Positions 1 through 5,627 of a DNA stretch of 7,385 bases are shown here, piece after piece; within the stretch, counting starts at the first letter, position 1; each line of letters starts with the position of its first letter. Origin of the DNA: Nitriliruptoraceae bacterium (lineage in GTDB: Bacteria > Actinomycetota > Nitriliruptoria > Nitriliruptorales > Nitriliruptoraceae); assembly GCA_007120485.1 (NCBI GenBank), contig SKNP01000181.1:1-7385 (forward strand). Direction: 5' to 3'. A program made the position numbers and the translations under genes. Below the pieces are notes generated by a model. The model was not told where the DNA came from. It made no database searches and saw nothing but the letters and a program-made list of their open reading frames with translations.

Positions 1-3
1 AGG

Positions 4-774
4 TCAGGTCAGGAACTGCAGGGTCCGGGCGGCGACCTCGCCGGGGGCTTCGAGCGGTGTCCAGTGGCCGACGTCGGGGATCACCTCGACCCGGCAGACC
101 GGGATCGAGGAGCTGATCTCCTCCGACATCGCCAGCGGGGTCGAACGGTCGTGCGCGCCGGTGAGTACCAGCGTCGGCTGGCCGATGTCGTCGCGGCGGA
201 TCCGGGGCGCGTCGGCCAGCGCCCGGCACGACTTGGCGTAGTGCTGGGCTTCGTTGCGCAGGAACAGCTCGCGCAGCAGGCCGACCATGCCGCTGTGGAC
301 CGCGTGTGACTGCGGCGAGACCGCCCCCTCGAGCCAGGGACCCACCAGCACGTCCATACCGTCCTGCTCGACCAGGTCGGCGCGCTCGCGGTAGGCGTCC
401 GCGGTCGGCGGCTGGAAGTACGAGATGGCCCCCACGAGCACCAGTTGGTCGACGCTGTCGGGCTGGGTCTGTGCCAGGTGCTGGGCGACGAGCGTGCCCA
501 GCGAGTGGCCGACCAGCGTGACCGCGGGTAGCTCCAGGTGACGGATCAGCTTCTGGACGTCCTTCGCCCACCCCTCGATCGAGAACTTGCCCCGACCCTG
601 GCTGCGGCCGTGGCCACGGAGGTCCAGCGCGACGCAGTGGTGGTGCTGTTTCATCGCTTGGATCACGCCGTGCCAGACGTTGGACGAGCCACCGAGCCCG
701 TGGACGAACACGACGGGTGGTCCCTCGCCCTCGCTGACGTAGTGGATCGTGTTGCCGTCGATGTCCGCGAACAT
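4..774 (-). CDS. Alpha/beta-fold hydrolase
   Basis: A 256-residue cytoplasmic alpha/beta hydrolase of usual length for the enol-lactonase/MhpC-like branch. Visible motifs are the oxyanion-hole segment VFVHGLGG (residues 22-29), the nucleophile elbow GHSLG with Ser91, the acid in GAHDRSTP (Asp209) and the catalytic histidine in DVGHWTP (His237), so the catalytic triad is complete. A cap region lies at about residues 120-195. There is no signal peptide. The ATG at 774 is chosen because GGAG (783-780) lies 5 nt upstream on the minus strand and the recognisable fold begins at once. The frame stays open upstream to 1467, but that stretch is antisense to the next gene and shows no domain. It is transcribed away from the SRPBCC gene. 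Family resemblance suggests a carboxylic ester or lactone substrate, possibly like 3-oxoadipate enol-lactone, but no aromatic-catabolism neighbours support a precise substrate. The fold is secure; the substrate is unknown. Confidence 0.92.
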   Translation of the reverse strand: MFADIDGNTIHYVSEGEGPPVVFVHGLGGSSNVWHGVIQAMKQHHHCVALDLRGHGRSQGRGKFSIEGWAKDVQKLIRHLELPAVTLVGHSLGTLVAQHLAQTQPDSVDQLVLVGAISYFQPPTADAYRERADLVEQDGMDVLVGPWLEGAVSPQSHAVHSGMVGLLRELFLRNEAQHYAKSCRALADAPRIRRDDIGQPTLVLTGAHDRSTPLAMSEEISSSIPVCRVEVIPDVGHWTPLEAPGEVAARTLQFLT

Positions 775-864
775 GGTCTCTCCGGGTCGTCGCACGGCGG
801 TCGCTGCCTCGCAGGCGCGCACGCAGCCGTGGGTGGGAACGTTGCACGATCGGTCGGTCGTGCC

Positions 865-908
865 CAGGTCCTGGCCACAGGTCCTGGCACAGGTCGTGGC
901 CACAGGTC
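865..908. repeat. Phased CAGGTC short repeat array
   Basis: CAGGTC occurs four times, starting at 865, 878, 890 and 903, so with spacings of 13, 12 and 13 bp. The first three copies are followed by (C/G)TGGC and the last by GGGG. On the minus strand, the sense strand of the hydrolase leader, they read GACCTG. Whether they bind protein, affect RNA folding, or are a low-complexity expansion cannot be decided from sequence. Confidence 0.6.
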
Positions 909-959
909 GGGGGTGGATCGGCACGGCAGCGCAGCTGGCACGATGCCGAACGGTGGCCG

Positions 960-965
960 AGCCTA
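960..965 (-). promoter_or_regulatory. Putative -10 element for the hydrolase
   Basis: On the minus strand the sequence reads CCGTTAGGCTC, containing TAGGCT, which fits the actinobacterial -10 pattern TANNNT. Transcription would begin near 953 and run into the hydrolase. No good TTGACA-like -35 is visible; the -35 position falls inside the proximal copy of the 33-bp repeat. The same CGTTAGNCT string occurs upstream of pepA and of the TPP-enzyme gene. Confidence 0.45.
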
Positions 966-975
966 ACGGTTGGCC

Positions 976-1043
976 GCGGAGGTCTGGCCCACACCACCGG
1001 TCGGTTCCAGGCGGAGGTCTGGCCCACACCACCGGTCGGTTCC
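976..1043. repeat. Perfect 33-bp tandem duplication
   Basis: Two identical 33-bp copies occupy 976-1008 and 1011-1043, separated by the two bases AG (period 35). Each begins GCGGAGGTCTGG, contains the palindrome ACCGGT and ends CGGTTCC. A further CGGTT at 967-971 keeps the same 35-bp phase, possibly a remnant of another unit or chance. The pair lies 10 bp upstream of the putative hydrolase -10 element and 57 bp before the SRPBCC start, so it could act on either promoter, or be a recent slippage duplication without function. Confidence 0.85.
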
Positions 1044-1099
1044 GAAGGGACGAAGCAGGCGACGACGCGTCGCGCGGCAGCGACGAGCAGGAGGACGAC

Positions 1100-1582
1100 G
1101 TGCGGCTCGAGGTGGAACGGGAGGCAGCGGCGTCCCGCGAGATCGTGTGGTCGGTGCTGACCGAGTGGGAGCGCCAGCCCGACTGGATGCTGGACGCCAA
1201 GTCCGTCCACGTCCTGACCCCGCAGCGCACCGGGACGGGGGTGACGATCCTCTGCCCCACGAAGCTGCTGGGCGCCACCGTCGACGACGTGATGCGCGTG
1301 ACCGCCTGGGACCCCCCACACCGGCTCGAGGTGGTCCACCTCGGCAAGATCATCACCGGCTCCGGTGCGTTCCTGCTGGAGGATCTCGGTGCGGATCGGA
1401 CCCGCATCACCTGGTGGGAGGAGGTCGACCCGCCGCTCGGTGCGTTCGGTGAGCGGGGGGCCAGCACGTTCGTTCTGCCGATCCTGCACCGGATCTTCGG
1501 ACGCTCGCTCGGCCGCCTCGTAGCGCTCGCCGAGCAGGACGCGGCCGACGGCCCGGCGTCCCGAGCTGCCGACCCGCACTAG
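1100..1582 (+). CDS. SRPBCC (START/polyketide cyclase-like) protein
   Basis: A 160-residue protein with the layout of the polyketide cyclase/dehydrase and lipid-transport family (SRPBCC helix-grip fold). An N-terminal strand (RLEVEREAAA) is followed by the first helix (SREIVWSVLTEWERQPDWM, residues 12-30). Then come paired strands with VDDVMRVTAWDPPHRLEVVH (61-80), GSGAFLLEDLGADRTRITWWEEVDPP (87-112), and a long C-terminal helix after residue 120. Such proteins enclose a hydrophobic ligand; many have no known enzyme activity. No signal peptide or membrane segment is seen. The GTG start at 1100 is preferred because AGGAGG (1089-1094) sits 5 nt upstream; the frame is open further 5' but that part is the repeat-bearing intergenic region. 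The kinase gene follows after 44 bp on the same strand, so co-transcription is likely. The ligand is unknown. Confidence 0.88.
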   Translation: MRLEVEREAAASREIVWSVLTEWERQPDWMLDAKSVHVLTPQRTGTGVTILCPTKLLGATVDDVMRVTAWDPPHRLEVVHLGKIITGSGAFLLEDLGADRTRITWWEEVDPPLGAFGERGASTFVLPILHRIFGRSLGRLVALAEQDAADGPASRAADPH

Positions 1583-1593
1583 CCTCGATCGAG
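1580..1593 (+). promoter_or_regulatory. Possible internal -10 and palindrome before kinase
   Basis: The TAG stop codon of the SRPBCC gene begins TAGCCT (1580-1585), identical to the -10-like hexamer upstream of the TPP-enzyme gene at 7289. It runs into the 10-bp palindrome CTCGATCGAG (1584-1593). Initiation near 1592 would give the kinase its own roughly 35-nt leader. There is no CGTT extension before it, so this is weaker than the other promoter candidates. Confidence 0.2.
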
Positions 1594-1626
1594 CCACTCC
1601 GTGGGTGCTGGCGAGGACGGTGAGCT

Positions 1627-3351
1627 GTGACGCGTGAGCTGCGAGCGGTGCTGCTGGCTGCGGGGTCGGTGCTGCTCCTGACCGCCGTCGCCGTCTGGGT
1701 GCTCGCCGCCAACGAGGCGGCCACCGAGCAAGCGCGCACCGACCGGGCCCTGACGTCGGTCACCGCCGGCGTCGAGGACGAGATGCGCCGGCTCGAGGAC
1801 GTCGGCCGGGATCTCGCGGTCACCCTGACGTTGGTCGACGACCTCGACGCTCGGTCGTACGAGCAGCTCCTCGAGGAGATGGCGCTGGACGAGCGCTACC
1901 CGGCGCTGGTGGGTGCGAACCTCGTCGAGCGCATCCCACGCGACGAGGTGGCGGACCACCTCGCCGGACGCGCGGGCGACGGCCCGGCGATCGAGCTGTT
2001 CGACGACCCCGGTGAGGACCCGGTGCGGGTGGTGACGCTGGTCCACCCGGACGGAGCCAACGCGCCGGCGAGAGGGCTGGTCGTCGACTCGCAACCCATC
2101 TCGCGGGACGCGCACGCTGCGGCCGAGGCCACCGGCCGTGCCTCGTTGTCCGAAGCGATGCCGCTGGTCCAGTTGGCGGACGGTGAACCCGGGGCCGTGT
2201 TGGTCGTCCCGGTGGTCGACGACGACGAGGTGGCTGCGAACCTGTCGTTGGTCGTCTCCGGTCCCCGGTTCCTCCGGGAGGTGGCGCCGGCCCCCGACCT
2301 GGTCGCGGTCCGGCTGAGCGAATCCTCGCCGGACGGCGTGGAGGAGCTCGCGGTGTCCGACGGGTTCGACCCGGAGGCGCGTCTCGGAACGACGACGTTC
2401 GTGCCCGCCGGCGAGCGCGAGTGGACCGTCGAGGCTGCCGCACTGCCGGGCTTCGGTACGCCCCTGCTCGGTCGCGGATCGACCCTGCTGGCGTTCGGTG
2501 GTGCCCTCGCGGCGGTGCTGATCGGGCTGCTGGTGCGCAGCACGGCGCTGCGCGAGAGGCGGGCCAACGAACTGGCCGACGAACGGACACGTGAGCTGTC
2601 GAACCTGACCGACCAGCTCCTCAGCGCGAACACGGCGCTGGCGGACGCCAGCCGGACCAAGGACGAGTTCCTCGCGTCCGTCTCACACGAGCTGCGGACG
2701 CCGTTGACGGTGATCTCGGGGTTCACCGAGTCGATGCAGCGGTTCCGCCCCGACGACGAGGACCTGGGGCGCTACCTGCAGCCGATCGACCGCAACGTGC
2801 GCCGGCTGGACGCCCTGGTGGAGGACCTGCTGACGCTGGTCAGCCTCGATGCCGGTGCCGCGACCGCCTTCGTCGAACCGATCGACCTGGCGGCCCTGCT
2901 GCGCCGTGCCCCGGTCGAGCTGGCCGGGATCCCGGTCAACGACGCCCGCATCGACGTTCCGGACGAGTTGTGGGTCGACGCCGACCGCCGGCACCTCGAG
3001 CGCGTCCTGACCAACCTGCTCGTCAACGCCAAGCGTCACGGGGCCCCGCCGATCGAGATCACCGCCGAGCGGCTCGGTCGCGACCGGGTCGAGGTCCGCA
3101 TCCGCGATCACGGGCCGGGCATCCCCGCCGACGAACGCGAGACGGTGTTCGAGCGCTTCGGTCGCGGGCGGGACCAGGACGGCACGACGGGTACCGGGCT
3201 GGGGTTGACGATCGTGCGCGATCTGCTGGAGCTCGGTGGCGGCGACGTCCGCTACGACGACAGCCACAACGGTGCCGGGTTCGTGCTCCGGCTGCCCGCG
3301 GTGAGCACGCCCGGGTCGGCGACGAGTACCGCCGCGCCGGGCACCAGCTGA
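1627..3351 (+). CDS. CHASE-domain sensor histidine kinase
   Basis: A 574-residue membrane sensor kinase. A membrane segment (about residues 6-28) is followed by an extracytoplasmic CHASE-like domain (about 60-225; YPALVGANLVERIP, then PDGANAPARGLVVDS and GRASLSEAMPLVQ). A second membrane segment (about 286-304) leads through a charged, probably coiled-coil linker (about 305-345) to HisKA with the phosphoacceptor in SHELRTPL (His354). The catalytic ATPase has an N box (LTNLLVNAKRHG, Asn463/Asn467), G1 (DHGPGIP, Asp494), an F box (VFERFGRG) and G2 (GTGLGLTIV, from 522). All kinase motifs are intact, so autophosphorylation is expected. CHASE domains sense diverse small ligands; the ligand here is unknown. 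The GTG start has GAGGA (1613-1617) 9 nt upstream and begins directly at the first membrane helix. No response regulator is adjacent in this window, so its partner lies elsewhere. The short C-terminal tail (about 560-574) is Ser/Thr/Pro/Ala-rich and looks unstructured. Confidence 0.95.
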   Translation: MTRELRAVLLAAGSVLLLTAVAVWVLAANEAATEQARTDRALTSVTAGVEDEMRRLEDVGRDLAVTLTLVDDLDARSYEQLLEEMALDERYPALVGANLVERIPRDEVADHLAGRAGDGPAIELFDDPGEDPVRVVTLVHPDGANAPARGLVVDSQPISRDAHAAAEATGRASLSEAMPLVQLADGEPGAVLVVPVVDDDEVAANLSLVVSGPRFLREVAPAPDLVAVRLSESSPDGVEELAVSDGFDPEARLGTTTFVPAGEREWTVEAAALPGFGTPLLGRGSTLLAFGGALAAVLIGLLVRSTALRERRANELADERTRELSNLTDQLLSANTALADASRTKDEFLASVSHELRTPLTVISGFTESMQRFRPDDEDLGRYLQPIDRNVRRLDALVEDLLTLVSLDAGAATAFVEPIDLAALLRRAPVELAGIPVNDARIDVPDELWVDADRRHLERVLTNLLVNAKRHGAPPIEITAERLGRDRVEVRIRDHGPGIPADERETVFERFGRGRDQDGTTGTGLGLTIVRDLLELGGGDVRYDDSHNGAGFVLRLPAVSTPGSATSTAAPGTS

Positions 3352-3411
3352 CCGCGACCCACGACCAGCTGCCACCGACCGGCGCGCACCGACAGCGAAC
3401 CGCCACGCCCC

Positions 3412-3458
3412 ACGCCCTGTTCGGCAGGCTCAGCCAGACCGCCCGCCGAACAGGGCGT
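3412..3458. terminator. Inverted repeat between convergent genes
   Basis: A perfect 14-bp inverted repeat has arms at 3412-3425 (ACGCCCTGTTCGGC) and 3445-3458 (GCCGAACAGGGCGT), with a 19-nt loop. It lies 60 bp after the kinase stop and spans the cupin stop codon (3430-3432), so one arm is coding for the cupin C-terminus. The position between two converging genes suggests a bidirectional terminator. Neither side has a T tract, so if it terminates it would be the U-less type proposed for high-GC actinobacteria, or it may protect the 3' ends of transcripts. Confidence 0.6.
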
Positions 3459-3909
3459 CGACGGCGCGCCGGACCACGCCCGGCTCCGCGCCCCAGGTGA
3501 CCGCTTCCGCATCGTCGGCGATCGCCGGCCCCGGCTCCTCAGCATCCGGTGGGGCGGACGCCGCCAGCACGATCAGCGGGTCGGGGGAGCGGTTGTCGAT
3601 GCCGTGGACGGTGTCGGCGGGGATCAGGATCGACCCCATCGGATCGAGGCCCACCTCGCCGTCGTCGGTGACGATCCACGAACGGCCACCGATGATCGTG
3701 TAGGCCACGTCCTGGTCCTCGAGGTGGAGCACCCCCGTCGAGGTCCGGGGTTCGACGCACCACAGGTCGATCGCCAACCGGTCGGTGCGGAACACCCGGG
3801 TGCGCGTGGCCGAGCGGGGCTGGCAGTCGGCGTAGTCGCGCAGGTCGACCGGCCGCACACCGTGGTGGTCCGGCGCGGTCGTCGGCTCCTCGTCGGCCAC
3901 GGGGCACAC
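3430..3909 (-). CDS. Small cupin-domain protein
   Basis: A single-domain cupin of about 159 residues from this start. The barrel core runs from about residue 40 to 118. Motif 1 is degenerate: TGVLHLEDQDVAYTIIGG (59-75) has one histidine (His62) rather than HxH, with Asp67 where the conserved Glu is expected. Motif 2 is well kept: GSILIPADTVHGIDN (92-106) with Pro97, His102 and Asn106. A metal site may therefore be incomplete or altered. An acidic segment (about 121-139) follows the barrel. The start is uncertain: no ATG and no strong ribosome binding site exist, and in-frame GTG codons lie at 3969, 3909, 3900 and 3858. I chose 3909 because a TACCGT -10-like hexamer (3942-3937, minus strand) lies suitably upstream and all recognisable homology is downstream. 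The gene converges on the kinase and diverges from pepA. It could be an isomerase-like, dioxygenase-like or purely binding cupin; I cannot say which. Confidence 0.8.
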   Translation of the reverse strand: MCPVADEEPTTAPDHHGVRPVDLRDYADCQPRSATRTRVFRTDRLAIDLWCVEPRTSTGVLHLEDQDVAYTIIGGRSWIVTDDGEVGLDPMGSILIPADTVHGIDNRSPDPLIVLAASAPPDAEEPGPAIADDAEAVTWGAEPGVVRRAVDALFGGRSG

Positions 3910-3936
3910 GCTTTCGTCGGCGGCGGGCGGGTCAGC

Positions 3937-3942
3937 ACGGTA
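3937..3942 (-). promoter_or_regulatory. Candidate -10 element for the cupin gene
   Basis: The minus strand reads GGACTACCGTGC here, giving TACCGT, which matches TANNNT. Transcription would begin near 3930, about 20 nt before the GTG at 3909. No -35 is evident and the hexamer is poorly informative in isolation. It is offered mainly because it bears on the choice of cupin start. Confidence 0.25.
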
Positions 3943-3993
3943 GTCCGGCGGGTCGTCCCACGACCTCACGCGGCCCGGTGTGGCGCCAGCCGT

Positions 3994-3999
3994 TAGTCT
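3994..3999 (+). promoter_or_regulatory. Putative -10 element for pepA
   Basis: The plus strand reads CCGTTAGTCTCC, with TAGTCT matching the TANNNT -10 pattern and the GTTAG context shared with the elements at 960-965 and 7289-7294. A transcript starting near 4006 would carry a leader of about 80 nt before the pepA GTG at 4088. No convincing -35 hexamer is seen upstream. Confidence 0.5.
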
Positions 4000-4075
4000 C
4001 CGCGGCCCGCGTCCGAACCAAGCACCGACGTCGTCGGTGGGACCGATGCTCGTCCTTCCGCACCGACCCGTCGCC

Positions 4076-4081
4076 GAGGAG
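4076..4081 (+). promoter_or_regulatory. Ribosome binding site of pepA
   Basis: GAGGAG at 4076-4081 lies 6 nt before the GTG at 4088. It decides the pepA start against the earlier in-frame GTG at 3980 and ATG at 4046, both of which lack such a site. The 3980 codon also lies upstream of the proposed -10 element. Confidence 0.75.
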
Positions 4082-4087
4082 CCAGCC

Positions 4088-5593
4088 GTGCCCACCGTCG
4101 AGGCCACCACCCGTCCGCTCGCCGACAGCGATGCGCCGCTCCTGGCCGTCGGCGCGTTCGCGCCCGCGTCCGGGGAGCGCAGCGACCCGCCCGAGCTCGC
4201 CGCGGATGCGTCCGCCGTCGCCGAGGCCGCCGGGTTCGACCTCGGCGCGGAGTTGGTGGCTGCCGGGTTCGACGGCTCGGTCGGCGCGACGCTGCGGGTG
4301 CCGACCCGCGGGTCGCTGCCCGCGGCCACCCTGCTGATCGTGGGGCTCGGACCCCGCGCGGATGCCGGGACCGACACCCTGCGGCGCGCCGGTGCGGCGG
4401 CGGCGCTCGGGGCGGAACGCGTCGACCGGCTCGCGGTGGGGCTGAGCGAGGTGCTCGACGATCTGGACGCGGCCGATGCGGTCCAAGCCCTGGTCGAAGG
4501 CGTGTTGCTGGGCAGCTACCGCTTCTCGACCTACCAGTCGGACGCGCCGCCGTTCGAGTTGGAGACGGTCGCCGTCCACGTTGCCGACGCGGCCCAGGAC
4601 GCCGCCCAGCAGGCCGTCGAGGTGGCACGGGCGACCGCGGGCGCGGGGACCCTCGCCCGTGACCTGATCAACACCCCGCCGCAGGACAAGCGGCCGCCCG
4701 CGCTCGCCGACCGCGTCGCAGCGCAGGTGGCCGACCTACCGATCGAGGTCCGCGTGCTGGACGAAGCCGCGCTCGAGGAGGGCGGCTACGGCGGCATCCT
4801 CGGGGTCGGGCAGGGCTCCAGCGAGCCGCCCCGGCTGGTCGAGCTGACCTACGCACCGGAGGGTGCTGAGCGTCACATCGCGCTGGTCGGGAAAGGCATC
4901 ACCTTCGACACCGGAGGTATCTCGCTCAAGCCGTCGACCGCCATGGAGACCATGAAGACCGACATGGGCGGCGCCGCCACCGTCGCCGCGGTGATCCAGG
5001 GCGCCGCGCAGCTGGGCCTGCCGGTCAAGGTCACCGCCATCCTCGCGCTTGCGGAGAACATGCCGTCGGGGACGGCCACCCGCGTCAGCGACGTGCTGAC
5101 GATGAAGGACGGCACCACCGTGGAGGTGATCAACACCGACGCGGAGGGCCGGCTGGTGCTCGGAGATGCGCTGGTCCACGCCAGCGAGCTCGAGCCGGAC
5201 GCGATCGTCGACGTCGCCACGCTCACCGGTGCTGCGGTGGTCGCGCTCGGTGACCGCATCAGCGTGCTCATCGCCGACGATGACGACCTCGCGGATGCCC
5301 TGCTGGCCGCCGGGACGACCGCCGGCGAGCCGTCCTGGCGCCTGCCGCTGGCCGCCGACGAGTACGGCGACCGGATCGAAGGGGCGATCGCGGACCTGAA
5401 GAACTCCGGCGGCCGGGAAGCCGGCACCATCTTCGCCGGGTTGTTCCTGCACCGGTTCGTCGCCGAGGACATCCCGTGGGCCCACCTCGACATCGCCGGG
5501 ACCGCCTGGACCTCCAGCGAGCGGGGGTACCTGAGCAAGGGCGCGACGGGCGTGTCGGTGCGCACACTGCTGCAGTGGCTGCGTACCAGCTGA
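4088..5593 (+). CDS. pepA: Leucyl aminopeptidase (M17 family)
   Basis: A 501-residue M17 leucyl aminopeptidase, close to the roughly 500 residues typical of bacterial PepA. It removes N-terminal residues from peptides in the cytoplasm, in this family as a hexamer with two divalent metal ions per subunit. The N-terminal macro-like domain covers about residues 1-165 and the catalytic domain about 185-500. All metal and catalytic residues are present: GKGITFDTGGISLKP (Lys269, Asp274, Lys281), TDMGG (Asp292) and the family signature NTDAEGRL (349-356; Asp351, Glu353, Arg355). There is no signal peptide. The GTG at 4088 is supported by GAGGAG 6 nt upstream and gives the expected family length. It diverges from the cupin gene, and the FAD oxidoreductase follows after a 34-bp gap on the same strand, so the two may be co-transcribed. 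Some E. coli PepA-type proteins also bind DNA; nothing here shows that role. Confidence 0.97.
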   Translation: MPTVEATTRPLADSDAPLLAVGAFAPASGERSDPPELAADASAVAEAAGFDLGAELVAAGFDGSVGATLRVPTRGSLPAATLLIVGLGPRADAGTDTLRRAGAAAALGAERVDRLAVGLSEVLDDLDAADAVQALVEGVLLGSYRFSTYQSDAPPFELETVAVHVADAAQDAAQQAVEVARATAGAGTLARDLINTPPQDKRPPALADRVAAQVADLPIEVRVLDEAALEEGGYGGILGVGQGSSEPPRLVELTYAPEGAERHIALVGKGITFDTGGISLKPSTAMETMKTDMGGAATVAAVIQGAAQLGLPVKVTAILALAENMPSGTATRVSDVLTMKDGTTVEVINTDAEGRLVLGDALVHASELEPDAIVDVATLTGAAVVALGDRISVLIADDDDLADALLAAGTTAGEPSWRLPLAADEYGDRIEGAIADLKNSGGREAGTIFAGLFLHRFVAEDIPWAHLDIAGTAWTSSERGYLSKGATGVSVRTLLQWLRTS

Positions 5594-5627
5594 CGCTCGG
5601 GCTGTTGAGGTGGGTGACGCCGCAGCC

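Larger units (their letters stand above)
775..1099. other. Divergent intergenic region with repeats
   Basis: This 325-bp gap separates the start of the minus-strand hydrolase from the start of the plus-strand SRPBCC gene. Reading frames cross it, but none shows a recognisable protein or a good start signal. It contains four phased CAGGTC hexamers (865-908), a TAGGCT -10-like element on the minus strand (960-965) and a perfect 33-bp tandem duplication (976-1043). If the -10 is used, the hydrolase mRNA would have a leader of roughly 180 nt carrying the CAGGTC array. I could not find a clear plus-strand promoter for the SRPBCC gene here. Confidence 0.75.

Noticed and set aside
663..941. 92-codon minus-strand frame overlapping the hydrolase start
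   Set aside because: It is out of frame with the hydrolase, Arg/Pro/Ser-rich, lacks family motifs and has no clear ribosome binding site.
865..1043. CRISPR-like array
   Set aside because: The 33-bp units are separated by only two bases and the CAGGTC units are hexamers; there are no spacers of CRISPR length and no cas genes.
749..1099. In-frame N-terminal extension of the SRPBCC protein
   Set aside because: It would encode the 33-bp repeats as low-complexity sequence and overlap the hydrolase start; AGGAGG at 1089-1094 fixes the GTG at 1100.
775..1467. Upstream extension of the hydrolase frame on the minus strand, giving a 487-residue protein
   Set aside because: It runs antisense through the SRPBCC gene and the repeat region, shows no domain, and the ATG at 774 has a good ribosome binding site right before the conserved fold.
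2683..3375. 230-codon minus-strand frame opposite the kinase
   Set aside because: It is a shadow of the HisKA/ATPase region with no recognisable domain of its own.
3980..4087. Earlier GTG (3980) and ATG (4046) starts for pepA
   Set aside because: The extra residues lack homology to PepA; the 3980 codon precedes the putative -10 element, and GAGGAG supports 4088.
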